Shown: positions 18,267 to 27,464 of the stretch, piece after piece
Layout of the letters: each line of letters starts with the position of its first letter
How positions within the stretch are numbered: position 1 is the stretch's first letter
Assembly (NCBI RefSeq): GCF_040869035.1
Contig: NZ_CP162100.1
Location: 1,550,001 to 1,614,000 of the forward strand
DNA from: Vibrio sp. NTOU-M3
GTDB lineage: Bacteria; Pseudomonadota; Gammaproteobacteria; Enterobacterales; Vibrionaceae
Direction of reading: 5' to 3'
Length of the DNA: 64,000 nt
Made by a program: the position numbers and the translations under genes
Notes under the pieces: generated by a model
What the model saw: only the letters and a program-made list of their open reading frames with translations
Database searches by the model: none
What the model was told of the DNA's origin: nothing

Positions 18267-19174
18267 CCCAAGCACACGAAATATTTGGTATCAACCCAAT
18301 AGTGGCAATGCCATTCGACAATGAAGGTAGGGTTGATCTCACAAGCTTCAAGCAATTAGTTACACATTTGCTTACGACGGGCTGTCACGGTATGACCTTA
18401 TTTGGTATCGCTAGTGAATTTTACAAGTTAAGCGATGCGGAAAAACATCAATTAGCTCAAGTGTTTTGTAACCTGACAGCAGATAGCTCGGTATACAGTT
18501 GTATTTCTGTGACCCAACATTCGACTACCTTAGCAGTACAGCAAGCTCGGCAATACCAAGAAATGGGCGCTGATTCTTTGATGCTATTGCCTCCATTTTT
18601 CCTCAATCCTAGCAATGAGCAAGTGATCCACCATATCCAGTCAGTATTGCAAGCTGTCGATATTCCCGTGTTGGTTCAATATGCACCCAACGAAACCGGA
18701 GTGCCAATTACTGCTGAACAAATGACTTTGATTACGGAAGGAAATGATAACGCCGTATTCAAAATTGAGTGTAACCCACCAGTGGATTACACGCGCGCTT
18801 TACTCTCATTTAAACCAGATGCCGTTGTGATGAACGGGTATGCAGGTTTGTACATGTTGGAGATGCTTAACAATGGCGGCAAGGGGGTAATGCCTGGTTG
18901 CTCATTTGTGGAAGTGTATTTGGCAATTTATGAGCATTGGGTTGTGGGAGATTTTGTTCGTGCCAAAGAGTTACACGACCAACTCATGCCTTACATTTCA
19001 AAATGGATGAGCCATTGTGAGTATATTATCGCTGTTGAAAAAGCGATATTGAAGCGAAGAGGGATAATTTTGAGTGATCACTGTCGTCATCCAGATTTTG
19101 CGCTAAGCAATGAAGATAGAGATGACATAGAACGATTCCTCGTTCAGTTTGATAACTATTTGACCAAAAGATAA
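18263..19174 (+). CDS. DHDPS-family aldolase (2-keto-3-deoxy sugar acid aldolase-like)
   Basis: Class I aldolase/lyase of 303 residues in the dihydrodipicolinate synthase family. The start overlaps the previous stop (ATGA), with AAAGGAG upstream. The Schiff-base Lys is in [11 protein letters not shown] (about 168-178) and the catalytic Tyr in [11 protein letters not shown]. It begins [17 protein letters not shown], as in this family. The N-terminal SGTTGE-type loop of true DapA is replaced by [15 protein letters not shown], as in sugar-acid aldolases and NanA relatives. It is the last gene of the operon and may give a non-phosphorylated route beside DgoK/DgoA. Substrate is inferred from context only. 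Confidence 0.8.
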   Translation: MTQAHEIFGINPIVAMPFDNEGRVDLTSFKQLVTHLLTTGCHGMTLFGIASEFYKLSDAEKHQLAQVFCNLTADSSVYSCISVTQHSTTLAVQQARQYQEMGADSLMLLPPFFLNPSNEQVIHHIQSVLQAVDIPVLVQYAPNETGVPITAEQMTLITEGNDNAVFKIECNPPVDYTRALLSFKPDAVVMNGYAGLYMLEMLNNGGKGVMPGCSFVEVYLAIYEHWVVGDFVRAKELHDQLMPYISKWMSHCEYIIAVEKAILKRRGIILSDHCRHPDFALSNEDRDDIERFLVQFDNYLTKR

Positions 19175-19290
19175 GTCACATCGATATCCAAGTCAGCAGA
19201 CGGTAAATTCTCAAATTCGTGCAGTATTTGTTGATGACAAGTTGTTATCATGTGCGCACGTTGGCTTAAGCTAAAAATTTGCCGGGATAA

Positions 19291-19872
19291 ATGATGTACA
19301 AAGGTAAGATCACAGAGTGGAATGACGAACGAGGCTTTGGCTTTATTACTGCGTCAGACAGTAACCTCAAAGCATTCGTACACGCATCAGCGTTCAAGAA
19401 CACACACTGCAGACCACAACGAAACGATAAAGTTAGGTTTGATATAGAGCAAGATGAAGAAGGCAGAGTAAACGCGGTTAATGCATCAATGGTGGGCTTG
19501 GCGGGCATGCCATCTAAGCTGATTTTTGCTGCGATATTTTTACTGTGTGTTACGGCAACTGTTTTGCTCGACAAGAACAACATGTGGTTAGCTGGTGCAT
19601 ACTGGTTGATGAGTATTGTGACTTACATTTTGTTTGCGTTGGATAAGAAGGCCGCTAAGAAAGGCGAATGGCGCACGACAGAAAAGCGTTTGTTAGTGTC
19701 ATCATTTTTATGTGGTTGGCCGGGCGCGCTGTTTGCACAGCATATCACGCGACACAAAACCCAGAAACAACCATTTAAAGCCTTACTGTGGATTGGCATC
19801 ATTCTCAATGTCACAATTTATGCCTTGCTATTTACGCCATTTGGTCAATGGCTTGCAGCGAATTATCTGTGA
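19291..19872 (+). CDS. cold-shock domain plus DUF1294 membrane protein
   Basis: Product of 193 residues. The N-terminal cold-shock domain (about 1-67) has GKITEWNDERGFGFITASD with the RNP1-like GFGFI, then FVHASAF. The C-terminal DUF1294 part has three or four hydrophobic helices and YILFALDKKAAKKGEWRTTEKRLL and FLCGWPGALFAQ, conserved in the family. This fusion is common in gammaproteobacteria. The role is unclear; RNA binding at the membrane is an inference. Two tandem ATGs (19291, 19294) are possible starts. Confidence 0.88.
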   Translation: MMYKGKITEWNDERGFGFITASDSNLKAFVHASAFKNTHCRPQRNDKVRFDIEQDEEGRVNAVNASMVGLAGMPSKLIFAAIFLLCVTATVLLDKNNMWLAGAYWLMSIVTYILFALDKKAAKKGEWRTTEKRLLVSSFLCGWPGALFAQHITRHKTQKQPFKALLWIGIILNVTIYALLFTPFGQWLAANYL

Positions 19873-19876
19873 TAAT

Positions 19877-19901
19877 AACGGCGACCACTATGGTCGCCGT
19901 T
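19877..19901. terminator. bidirectional terminator between the cold-shock protein gene and sypR
   Basis: AACGGCGACC (19877-19886) pairs perfectly with GGTCGCCGTT (19892-19901) around a five-base loop; the plus strand continues GTTTT. The two genes converge here, so it can serve both. Confidence 0.85.
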
Positions 19902-19909
19902 GTTTTAAG

Positions 19910-20551
19910 TTAACGACCTCGACCATCTACCATAACAATCAGTGTTTTAGTGATTATCGCCAGATCCATCATGATCCAGCTTTTCAATGAACTTAGTGAC
20001 AACGCGTAGCTGTGGTCAAATCCCACCTTTCTTCGCACATCATCTATGCACGTATCATAACCTTGATTTACTTGAGCTAGCCCCGTGATTCCGGGCATTA
20101 CGCCATAGGTTCTGTCTGCAAAATAGGGGATGGCCGCTTCTAATTTATGGTAAAAACCAGGGCGTTCTGGACGTGGACCAATTAACGACATTTCTCCTTT
20201 TACGACGTTAATCAGTTGGGGAATCTCATCCAAACGCGTTTTACGTAAGAAACGGCCAACTGGGGTGATGCGAGGATCATTCTCTGTTGCCCAAACGGCA
20301 CCAGACCGAGACTCAGCATCCTGATACATGGTTCGGAACTTGATGATTTCAAAAAACATCATTTTTTCTGGAGTGGATTTCCCAACACGAAGCTGTTTAT
20401 AAAATACAGGGCCTGTTGAACTCGCTTTAATCGCAAAGGCGATGAACGGCAGCAATGGAGATAGGACCAATAAACCACAAATTGCACCGAATAAGTCAAA
20501 TAACCTTTTGGCAAGCCAGATTGATATTTGGGTTGATTTGTTTGCACTCAT
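19910..20551 (-). CDS. sypR: initiating undecaprenyl-phosphate sugar transferase, SypR-like
   Basis: Membrane phosphoglycosyl transferase of 213 residues that puts the first sugar phosphate on undecaprenyl phosphate. The start at 20551 (MSANKSTQISIW) has AAGGAG upstream. A single re-entrant hydrophobic helix lies at about 18-40. Catalytic motifs are FYKQLRVGK, FEIIKFRTM, TRLDEIPQLINVVKGEMSLIGPRPE and YGVMPGITGLAQV. It is the last gene of the syp cluster, 10 bases after sypQ, as in V. fischeri. Confidence 0.9.
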   Translation of the reverse strand: MSANKSTQISIWLAKRLFDLFGAICGLLVLSPLLPFIAFAIKASSTGPVFYKQLRVGKSTPEKMMFFEIIKFRTMYQDAESRSGAVWATENDPRITPVGRFLRKTRLDEIPQLINVVKGEMSLIGPRPERPGFYHKLEAAIPYFADRTYGVMPGITGLAQVNQGYDTCIDDVRRKVGFDHSYALSLSSLKSWIMMDLAIITKTLIVMVDGRGR

Positions 20552-20561
20552 CGTAAGCTCC

Positions 20562-21749
20562 TTAACGATTGACTCGTGACCATTTACCGGATTCAAATCC
20601 CATCAGATATCTCAATCCACCAATCAGATTGGCGTAATGACCTGCGATTAGATAGGCAACTAATTGGCATGCTTTGTAATTGAAAACTTGGGGGAATAAA
20701 AAACTGACTAACGCGGTAGCATAGATAATGATTTGCAGCATTAATGCAGCCATAAAGAGTGGTTGCTCCATTAGGGCTACCGAACAGAACAAGCAAGCCA
20801 GCATTAAATAAGGGGTCATAAGCCTTAACCCTTTACCTGAGAAAAATGCGAAGGCAACCCCTCGATATCTAGGCAAAAATAACTTAGCTAGATGTATTGC
20901 TTGTTGCATGTTGCCAGCAGAGATGCGTAAACGCCGCTTAAAATCATTATTTTGACTTGTGGTTTCCAGTTCTACTGCAGCCATTCGTGCGTCATATTCA
21001 GCGCGGTAACCTTGTTTTACGATTTCCATCGGTAAGACAAAGTCATCGTTAATGGTATTTTCTGCTAATGGTGTGAAAAGATGAGAACGAAGTAAATAGA
21101 ATGCGCCATGTGCGCCTAATGTTGAGCCGAGAGCAGCCTCATTTTGTTTGACTTGGCTTTGATAGTGCCAGTATTTTGCTTCGGTGGTTGTTTGGTCGCC
21201 AATAAAGCAATAATGGCCGTTTACCACACCCACTTTTTCATCATGGAAATGTTGCTCAGCGATCAAAAGGGCATCAATTGAGACCAGCGCAGAAACATCA
21301 CTCAGCGCGGTTATATCACTAGAAATTGTTAGCATTTGCGCATTAATGACTGCCACTTTCCCTCGGTTATGCTCAAACTCACGAACTTCGAAATGAGTAT
21401 CGCAGCAAATGGCTTCCTGAATCGTGTTTCTCGCGATTTCAGCCGTCTTATCACTGCATCCATCACACGCGATAATGATATCCAGTTTATTGCGGGGATA
21501 ATCAAGCGATGCAAGGTTACGGATTTTATCTGCAATCCAGCGCTCTTCATTGTATGCCGGTACTAAAATCGTGATGGAAGGGCGTGTGCGGTCAACCTTT
21601 CCACTGCGATAACCACGGCAGACATCATTGAATGTTTTATTCGGATGTCTGGACGAATACCAGCGTAGCAAAATGGGATAACCCACATGGTGGTAAATGA
21701 TAAGAGAACCACTCACTAAGCAGATAACAATCAATAGAATTTCCATCAT
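20562..21749 (-). CDS. sypQ: family 2 glycosyltransferase, SypQ-like
   Basis: Processive-type GT2 of about 395 residues. One membrane helix at the N-terminus (about 3-20) and three or four at the C-terminus (from about 300) frame the catalytic domain. The domain starts at SITILVPAYNEERWIADKI and includes IIACDGCSDKT, ALSDVSAL (DxD-like region), NDDFVLPMEIVKQGYRAEYD and RRLRISAGNMQQ. The start overlaps the sypP stop by 4 bases. It probably adds sugars to the lipid-linked repeat unit. Confidence 0.88.
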   Translation of the reverse strand: MMEILLIVICLVSGSLIIYHHVGYPILLRWYSSRHPNKTFNDVCRGYRSGKVDRTRPSITILVPAYNEERWIADKIRNLASLDYPRNKLDIIIACDGCSDKTAEIARNTIQEAICCDTHFEVREFEHNRGKVAVINAQMLTISSDITALSDVSALVSIDALLIAEQHFHDEKVGVVNGHYCFIGDQTTTEAKYWHYQSQVKQNEAALGSTLGAHGAFYLLRSHLFTPLAENTINDDFVLPMEIVKQGYRAEYDARMAAVELETTSQNNDFKRRLRISAGNMQQAIHLAKLFLPRYRGVAFAFFSGKGLRLMTPYLMLACLFCSVALMEQPLFMAALMLQIIIYATALVSFLFPQVFNYKACQLVAYLIAGHYANLIGGLRYLMGFESGKWSRVNR

Positions 21750-22852
21750 GCGGCATCCTCCGCTGCAATGGCTTCGTAAGCTTTGACCATTTGACGTATC
21801 TCATTGTTGTTTAGTACAAAATCGCGCGGTGACACGGTATGCACTTTTCCAATTGCTTCTTCCAAAATTGGAGCCATCAAAGAAGGGCTTCTAGGTGGGA
21901 TCAAAACACCAGTAAGAGGGCACAAGGTTTCTGAACTAGCACCGACATCGGTGACTGCTGAAGGAATCCCGCATGCTTGTGCTTCTAAAGGTGCAAGTGG
22001 AAAACCTTCGGAGCGCGAAGGGAGGCAAAATAGATCAAGAGAGTGGTAGAAACTGGGCATATCAGACACTAGGCCTAAAAAGCGTACCCGATTTGCAACA
22101 CCAAGTTGTTCAGTCAGGCGTATGAGATTGTCATACTCGCTACCCATACCTGCAATAACTAACATGATAGGTTGTGGCATGTTAGCAAGGGCTTTGATCA
22201 TGAGGTCATGCCCTTTAACTTTTTCTAACCGTCCGGCACAGCCAATAATTGGCCGAGAGAGCGGAAGGTTGTATCGTATCCGTGCTTCTTCGCGTAGACC
22301 TGGAATAAATTTTTTGCAGTCAATGCCATTTTTAATCGTGGTGAGTTTAGGGTATTGAAATTGTTCATTGAGAAGATTAAAGACTTGATAGGCATCGGCG
22401 ACTAATGTCGGTTTCGCTAACGCCAATGCCCATTTTTGCAGCCGAACATGTTTGGGGTTATTTAAGTGCCAGCAATCGTGCTCTGTGTGTATTCTGGTTT
22501 TTATGTCGGCAAATTTAGCCGCGATACCACCATAGACCAACGGACCAATATGGTGAGTGTGCACCACTTGAGGACGCAATTCGTTGAACATATTTTTTAA
22601 TTGAAAAAGCGTTGAAAGCTGAACACCCGGTTTCTTATTTAAGAAAATAAGCTGGTCCCGATATTGTTCTAATTTCGGCCAGTGCTTAATTGCTTCATTT
22701 TTTGTTCCTTCCAAACTGATGATCAGTGTATGTTCCGGGTGTGAAGAAAAATTGAGTAAGTCCAGTGCAAGGCTTTCGAGGCCTCCTGGCGCCATACGTT
22801 GAACAACGTGGATCGTAGTAGGATGTGGAGCAGAAGATGTCTCAATACGCAT
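21746..22852 (-). CDS. sypP: family 4 glycosyltransferase, SypP-like
   Basis: GT-B enzyme of 368 residues. HVVQRMAPGGLESLALDLL near the start and VHTHHIGPLVYGG are acceptor-side features. ENRF-type donor motifs follow: IGCAGRLEKVKGHDLMIKAL and the E-x7-E motif in EGFPLAPLEAQACGIPSAVTD. It is cytoplasmic and works on lipid-linked intermediates. It heads the sypPQR transcript and has its own sigma-54 promoter about 50 bases upstream, after the inserted ABC importer genes. Confidence 0.9.
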   Translation of the reverse strand: MRIETSSAPHPTTIHVVQRMAPGGLESLALDLLNFSSHPEHTLIISLEGTKNEAIKHWPKLEQYRDQLIFLNKKPGVQLSTLFQLKNMFNELRPQVVHTHHIGPLVYGGIAAKFADIKTRIHTEHDCWHLNNPKHVRLQKWALALAKPTLVADAYQVFNLLNEQFQYPKLTTIKNGIDCKKFIPGLREEARIRYNLPLSRPIIGCAGRLEKVKGHDLMIKALANMPQPIMLVIAGMGSEYDNLIRLTEQLGVANRVRFLGLVSDMPSFYHSLDLFCLPSRSEGFPLAPLEAQACGIPSAVTDVGASSETLCPLTGVLIPPRSPSLMAPILEEAIGKVHTVSPRDFVLNNNEIRQMVKAYEAIAAEDAA

Positions 22853-22903
22853 AATTTCATCCCTTTAATCAGTTGACGATAGCTGAGTGATGCTTTGGAC
22901 TAT

Positions 22904-22920
22904 TGCATGGGATGTGCCAA
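22904..22920 (-). promoter_or_regulatory. sigma-54 promoter of sypPQR
   Basis: On the minus strand TTGGCACATCCCATGCA has GG and GC exactly 10 bases apart, the -24/-12 form of sigma-54 promoters, with TGGCAC perfect. It ends about 52 bases before the sypP ATG. Confidence 0.8.
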
Positions 22921-22995
22921 TTTAAAATCTCAATAAAAACAAAAGGATAATAATAAGTTTTGGGTGAATCGTAATTTGAGAACGGATTTGAAAGA

Positions 22996-23006
22996 CAAAC
23001 TGAGAA
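22996..23006 (-). promoter_or_regulatory. candidate SypG enhancer site for sypP
   Basis: Minus-strand TTCTCAGTTTG fits TTCTCA-N3-TG. It lies about 75 bases upstream of the sigma-54 -24 element. A weaker TTCTCAAATTA is at 22973-22983. Confidence 0.55.
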
Positions 23007-23065
23007 ATGGGTAAGCTAGCAAGAGAAGGAACGCCCGTTCAAAGGCGTTTCAATGAGTGAAATTT

Positions 23066-24073
23066 TTAGTGCATTGGTTTTTTCCAAACAAGATACAAGA
23101 CGAATACGCCGCCCAATGCAGCGGTTACAATGCCAACAGGCAATTCTTGTGGTGCGAGAATAGTGCGGCTTGCAATGTCGCCAACTAACAGCATGACACC
23201 TCCCCATAATGCAACCAGTGGTAATGCGCGTTTATGTGTCATACCCGAAAAAGGTCTCACCAAATGGGGAACCATTAAGCCAATGAACCCAATCACACCG
23301 GTCAGTGCAACAATACAAGCCGTGCAAAATGCACAGCATACAAAAACCTCACTTCTTAAACGATGAATATTAATACCGAGTGATTGGGTAGTTTGTTCAC
23401 TAACTAATAGGGTATCCAACTCTCTGTAGCGTCTTAGACTAAGTATGATGATGCTTAGTAGTCCTATCGCAGCAAAGATCAGGTTCTCCCAACGGGCTAA
23501 ACCTAAGCCTCCCATAGTCCAAAACAAAATAGAACTCGCTGCCCGTTGATCGCCAGAATAGATTAAGAAACTCGTGATCGCACCGAATAGAAAGGATATT
23601 GCTAGTCCACACAGGACGAGGTTGTTGTTCCCGCGTCTTTTTTGAAGCGTAAACAAGGTGAGTACGGAACATGCTGATAAAATACCACCACAAAACGCCG
23701 CTATTGGTAACGACCAAACACCCAAAGCATCTCCCAAATGAGTGATAACTAAAACGGCGCCAACAGAAGCGCCTGACGATAAACCAAATAGAAATGGATC
23801 GGCGAGATCATTACGTGTCGTGGTTTGCAGTAATGCACCTACGGTTGCAAGCCCAGCTCCGGCAATGATAGCGAGCAGTGCTCTGGGGAGGCGTAGTTCA
23901 AGCAGTATGCGACTGGTCATGCTGGCATCTTCTTGGTTAAAGGAGCGTAAACCAGCAAAGACCTCATTTATTGAGATTGAAACTGCGCCACATTTTAAGC
24001 TGAATGCAAATGCAAAAAGTAGGGCACTTATCCCAAGCAACCATGCAAATTGGTATTTCGATAGCTTACTCAA
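23066..24073 (-). CDS. BtuC/FecCD-type ABC importer permease
   Basis: Membrane subunit of 335 residues with about ten hydrophobic helices. ELRLPRALLAIIAGAGLATVGALLQTTTRNDLADPFLFGLSSGASVGAV (about 58-106) and GFIGLMVPHLVRPFSGMTHKRALPLVALWGG are diagnostic of the iron-chelate/cobalamin importer family. It is the last gene of a three-gene unit with the binding protein and ATPase, 3 bases apart. The unit lies between sypO and sypP but has its own Zur-type control, so it is probably unrelated in function to polysaccharide. Confidence 0.9.
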   Translation of the reverse strand: MSKLSKYQFAWLLGISALLFAFAFSLKCGAVSISINEVFAGLRSFNQEDASMTSRILLELRLPRALLAIIAGAGLATVGALLQTTTRNDLADPFLFGLSSGASVGAVLVITHLGDALGVWSLPIAAFCGGILSACSVLTLFTLQKRRGNNNLVLCGLAISFLFGAITSFLIYSGDQRAASSILFWTMGGLGLARWENLIFAAIGLLSIIILSLRRYRELDTLLVSEQTTQSLGINIHRLRSEVFVCCAFCTACIVALTGVIGFIGLMVPHLVRPFSGMTHKRALPLVALWGGVMLLVGDIASRTILAPQELPVGIVTAALGGVFVLYLVWKKPMH

Positions 24074-24076
24074 GCG

Positions 24077-25048
24077 TTATTCTGCCTTTGCACTTACAGG
24101 GAAAAACGCTTTAGAAAGCGTTTCTATTGCATCGATATTGGCAGGCCCGGGCGTAAGCTGCTCATAACGTAGTTTTACGTAATGCTCTGATTTAACTGCC
24201 GTGGTGTGCTTCATCAACGGGTGTTGTTCCAAAAAGGTCTTAAGTGAATCAGCGCCATGTGCCGTTTGATAATCCAATAAAATAATCACATCTGGGTTCT
24301 GCTTTGCCACATGTTCCCATGATGTTCGACCCCAGCTTGTTTCCATATCACCAGTCACATTGATGCCACCTGCTTGACGGATCATGGCATTAGGCATGGC
24401 ATATTTGCCGGCGGTGAAGGGTTTATCTTCACCTGAATCAAATAAGAATACCTTTGGGGCCGGGCTATTCGATTGGCTGTGTTTCGCTTTAATCGCCTGA
24501 ATCCGCGCTTGCCATTCCTGCACTAATGCATTAGCTCTGTCTTGCTTGTCAAAGATCATCCCCAGCTTCTGAATGTCATCGTAAAGCAAAGCCATGCTCG
24601 CCCCATTTTTTAACTTATTAGTATGAATGCAGCTTTCGGAAAGTATCAACGTATCGATGCCATAAGGTTTTAAGCTTTGTGGTGTGACTTCACCACCGAC
24701 TTTCATTCCGTAATTCCAACCAGCAAAGAAGAAATCGGGTTTAGCAGCGATAAGGGTTTCGAGAGATGGGTATTTGGGCGAGAGTTCTGGAATGTCACCC
24801 AAGGTTTTCTTAAATGAAGGAGACATCTTATACCATCCAGAGATCCCACTAACCCCAATCATGTCTTGTTGAAGCTCTAGTGCAAATGCCATCTCCGTCA
24901 TATTGATGTCGTGAAAAACAGCACGTGAAGGACGCTTTTCAATGACCAACGGTGTACCGCAATTGTCGATAGTGATGGGATAAGTCGTACTGGCAGCATT
25001 TGCAGCTGAAAAGGGGATGATAAGGGAGAGCAATACAGTTTTTTTCAT
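24077..25048 (-). CDS. periplasmic metal/metal-chelate binding protein of the ABC importer
   Basis: Class III binding protein of 323 residues. A signal peptide (MKKTVLLSLIIPFSAANA) is followed by the family start TIDNCGTPLVIEKRPSRAVFHDINMTEMAFALELQQDMIGVSG. SLETLIAAKPDFFFAGWNYGM and the TLILSESCIHT segment resemble proteins annotated as iron-, cobalamin- or F420-0-type binding proteins. The ligand is unclear. The Zur box before the operon suggests zinc or a zinc chelate. Its ATG overlaps the end of the ATPase gene. Confidence 0.85.
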   Translation of the reverse strand: MKKTVLLSLIIPFSAANAASTTYPITIDNCGTPLVIEKRPSRAVFHDINMTEMAFALELQQDMIGVSGISGWYKMSPSFKKTLGDIPELSPKYPSLETLIAAKPDFFFAGWNYGMKVGGEVTPQSLKPYGIDTLILSESCIHTNKLKNGASMALLYDDIQKLGMIFDKQDRANALVQEWQARIQAIKAKHSQSNSPAPKVFLFDSGEDKPFTAGKYAMPNAMIRQAGGINVTGDMETSWGRTSWEHVAKQNPDVIILLDYQTAHGADSLKTFLEQHPLMKHTTAVKSEHYVKLRYEQLTPGPANIDAIETLSKAFFPVSAKAE

Positions 25049-25863
25049 TACAAGACTCCTATAGGTGAAAGATTCAGGTGAGAGGGTGCGGCTTCAAAAT
25101 GATGTACCGCTCTGGGTATCTGCGGATGATTAAGTGTGATGACTCGCAGCCCAAACGTCGGCGTGATGAATTGGTCATTCATCACTTGATGTGGTGGAGC
25201 AAAGGTGACCATAGATTGATTGGCCATCAATAGTACTTTGTCTGCAAATGGGGTCACTAAAGGCAAGTCATGCAAAACAACGATCGAAGAAACGCCTTTA
25301 CGCTTGATGAGTGCAAGCAACTCAAACCGCGCTAATGGATCCAGATGGTTGGTTGGCTCGTCAAGAAGCAGTAATTTAGGTTCCTGTGCAAACGCTCTCG
25401 CAATGTTTGCGCGTTGCAGTTCTCCGCCAGATAACACACCTACGCGTTGGTGACTTTTATGTGATAAACCGACATCATTAATCGCTTGTTTTACTGCTCG
25501 GTCATGCTCTTTGGGGCCACAGCAAAAAGTATGGGGGACACGGCCTAATGAAACGTATTCAAATACCGTCAGACGAGGATCAACATGTTCCTGCTGCGCA
25601 ACCAGAGCAATCATTTTGGCCTTTTGGCTTTGCGTCAGATCATCGGTTGGAATGCCATTAAGTTGTAGCTGACCTTGTACTGCGTGATATTCGCCAAGAA
25701 TGGTTTTTAGTAAGCTTGATTTACCACTGCCGTTAGGGCCAATGACGGCAATGCACTCGCCATGAGCCACAGTAAACGTCGTATTATTAATCGCTCTCCA
25801 TTTTAAGGGGCTATCAGCGCATAGTTGATGAGCCGATAAGATAGGGGGTAATGAAGTATCCAT
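25048..25863 (-). CDS. ABC importer ATPase (FepC/BtuD type)
   Basis: ATPase of 271 residues with Walker A GPNGSGKSS (about 42-50), Q-loop ALVAQQEHVDPR, signature LSGGELQRANIARAF, Walker B LLLLDEPTNHLDP and the switch His in VVLHDLP. It is first in the importer operon, directly after a Zur-type palindrome that ends the leader 17 bases before the ATG. Its product would power the FecCD-type permease. Confidence 0.92.
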   Translation of the reverse strand: MDTSLPPILSAHQLCADSPLKWRAINNTTFTVAHGECIAVIGPNGSGKSSLLKTILGEYHAVQGQLQLNGIPTDDLTQSQKAKMIALVAQQEHVDPRLTVFEYVSLGRVPHTFCCGPKEHDRAVKQAINDVGLSHKSHQRVGVLSGGELQRANIARAFAQEPKLLLLDEPTNHLDPLARFELLALIKRKGVSSIVVLHDLPLVTPFADKVLLMANQSMVTFAPPHQVMNDQFITPTFGLRVITLNHPQIPRAVHHFEAAPSHLNLSPIGVL

Positions 25864-25880
25864 TTTACGCTAGGTTGCAA

Positions 25881-25907
25881 TTGATATGTTATAACATAAC
25901 ATATCAA
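25881..25907. promoter_or_regulatory. Zur box in front of the ABC importer operon
   Basis: A perfect palindrome: TTGATATGTTA (25881-25891) and TAACATATCAA (25897-25907) around TAACA. The inner 23 bases agree with the gammaproteobacterial Zur consensus (GAAATGTTATA-N-TATAACATTTC) at about 19 of 22 positions. It would block the importer promoter when zinc is ample. Confidence 0.8.
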
Positions 25908-26045
25908 TCTTGTGTTTGTGTCAATAGTGTCTTAGTTGCGTAACCTGCTCTATGTTGAATTGTCGGAATCTGTAATAACAAACAAACCGTCGTAAAAGAT
26001 GAGTAGTGACTCGGTTAGCAAAGGCAGCCTTGTTTAATTACATGC

Positions 26046-27464
26046 TTAAACCTTGGGTATCACTGTAATTACGGGAACGCCCGTTATTTCTTCAAGCTGA
26101 TCTCGACGACGGACAGAGGTGTCGAACAATTCAGCTAAGGTGGCTAAACCAATTCCGAGTGCAATGCCGCCAACAAACCCAGCTAACACAAAAATGATGG
26201 CAGGTAGATTAGATGGAACACTGGGAGTGTAGGGGAGATCAATGATTTTGACCCGTTTGTTTTGCTCAAAAATACCAAGTGAGCCGGTCAATTGAGCCAT
26301 TTCATAGCGTTCAATTAATTCATCAAAGAGTTGGCGTTTGATCTGAACTTCGCGCTCTAAGCGAAAGAGTTGCTTTGCGTTATCACCGAAGCTTTTAGTC
26401 TGCGTTTCTAACTGCTCGATCATGCCACGCAAGCTCTTGGTTTCTTCACTTAAGGATTCATATTGGCCACGAACGGTTTGCAAACTATGCAGCTGAGTTA
26501 CCAGTAGTGGTTGGATCTCGCTGATGTTGCCAAGGTTGCTGCTGGCAATATCCCACAATTGATCTGTATTCATATTGGGCTGGGTTTGGCCGACTAAAAG
26601 GGCTCTTTCATCTTCAAGCCGAGTTAATTCTCTCTTTTTGGCTTGAACAGAACTATGTTGGTCTGTGTACTTAGCTTGTAGTAACGTCAGTTGGCTGCGT
26701 ATTTCAATGATTTGATCTTCAATACGACCGATCACGGGGTTTGTTCTGGATAGTTGTTGGTCTAATGAACCTAAACTTTTTTTAACCCCAGCTAGCTCTG
26801 CTTCTTTCTCGGCAAGACTTTGCTTTAATGCAGCGAGTCGAGTTAGTGTTTGTCCTTGCATTTCAGGAGTAACTGAAGCGTATTGGTTTTGGTATTCCGC
26901 CAATGCTGATTCGGCCAAATCCAATTCGTTTCTTCTTTTATCGATATGAAAGGAGAGGAAATCCCGCGAATCTTGAATTGATGAACGCTCAGGTGCTAAT
27001 AGCTGCTCAATAAAATGATTGCTAACAGATTCCAACAGTTCTTTCATTCCCTCAGGGTGGCGTGCTGAAAGTTGAATTTTTAGAAAGTCTTTTCCCAATT
27101 GGCTGATGGTTAAGTTTGACGAAATGTGATTGATCACCCGTTCAATTTCAGCTGGGGTCATGGTGTCGTTGATCAGTCCGCGCTCTTTAGCCACTGATTT
27201 CAACACATGGCGACTTTTAAGTAATGTACTTAAGGCATTTAAACGCTCTTTGAGCATGGTTGATACAGCTAAGTCTTCCAAAAACGGGTTCATTTTGGCC
27301 GTTTCTTGAATCAACATACTGGTGTGTGCGTGGTAGGTTGTCGGTACCAATTTACTGATAACAAAACCCATAACCGGAAGAATCAACACCGGTAACACAA
27401 TGAGATAGCGACGTCGCCACGCGCCACTCAACAAAATTACAATTCTGAATTTAAGTTCGTTCAT
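26046..27464 (-). CDS. sypO: chain-length determinant (Wzz/PCP) protein, SypO-like
   Basis: Inner-membrane polysaccharide co-polymerase of about 472 residues. Start at 27464 (MNELKFRIVILL), with GGAG upstream; its ATG overlaps the sypN stop. Membrane helices lie near the N-terminus (YLIVLPVLILPVMGFVI) and near the C-terminus (PAIIFVLAGFVGGIALGIGLATLAELFD), with a long coiled-coil periplasmic domain between. No tyrosine-kinase domain is fused. It should control the chain length of the Syp polymer together with SypC/SypD. Confidence 0.9.
   Translation of the reverse strand: MNELKFRIVILLSGAWRRRYLIVLPVLILPVMGFVISKLVPTTYHAHTSMLIQETAKMNPFLEDLAVSTMLKERLNALSTLLKSRHVLKSVAKERGLINDTMTPAEIERVINHISSNLTISQLGKDFLKIQLSARHPEGMKELLESVSNHFIEQLLAPERSSIQDSRDFLSFHIDKRRNELDLAESALAEYQNQYASVTPEMQGQTLTRLAALKQSLAEKEAELAGVKKSLGSLDQQLSRTNPVIGRIEDQIIEIRSQLTLLQAKYTDQHSSVQAKKRELTRLEDERALLVGQTQPNMNTDQLWDIASSNLGNISEIQPLLVTQLHSLQTVRGQYESLSEETKSLRGMIEQLETQTKSFGDNAKQLFRLEREVQIKRQLFDELIERYEMAQLTGSLGIFEQNKRVKIIDLPYTPSVPSNLPAIIFVLAGFVGGIALGIGLATLAELFDTSVRRRDQLEEITGVPVITVIPKV

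Noticed and set aside
23066..25863. ABC importer as a polysaccharide exporter belonging to syp
   Set aside because: The permease and binding protein are of the importer (FecCD/BtuF) type and the unit has a Zur box.
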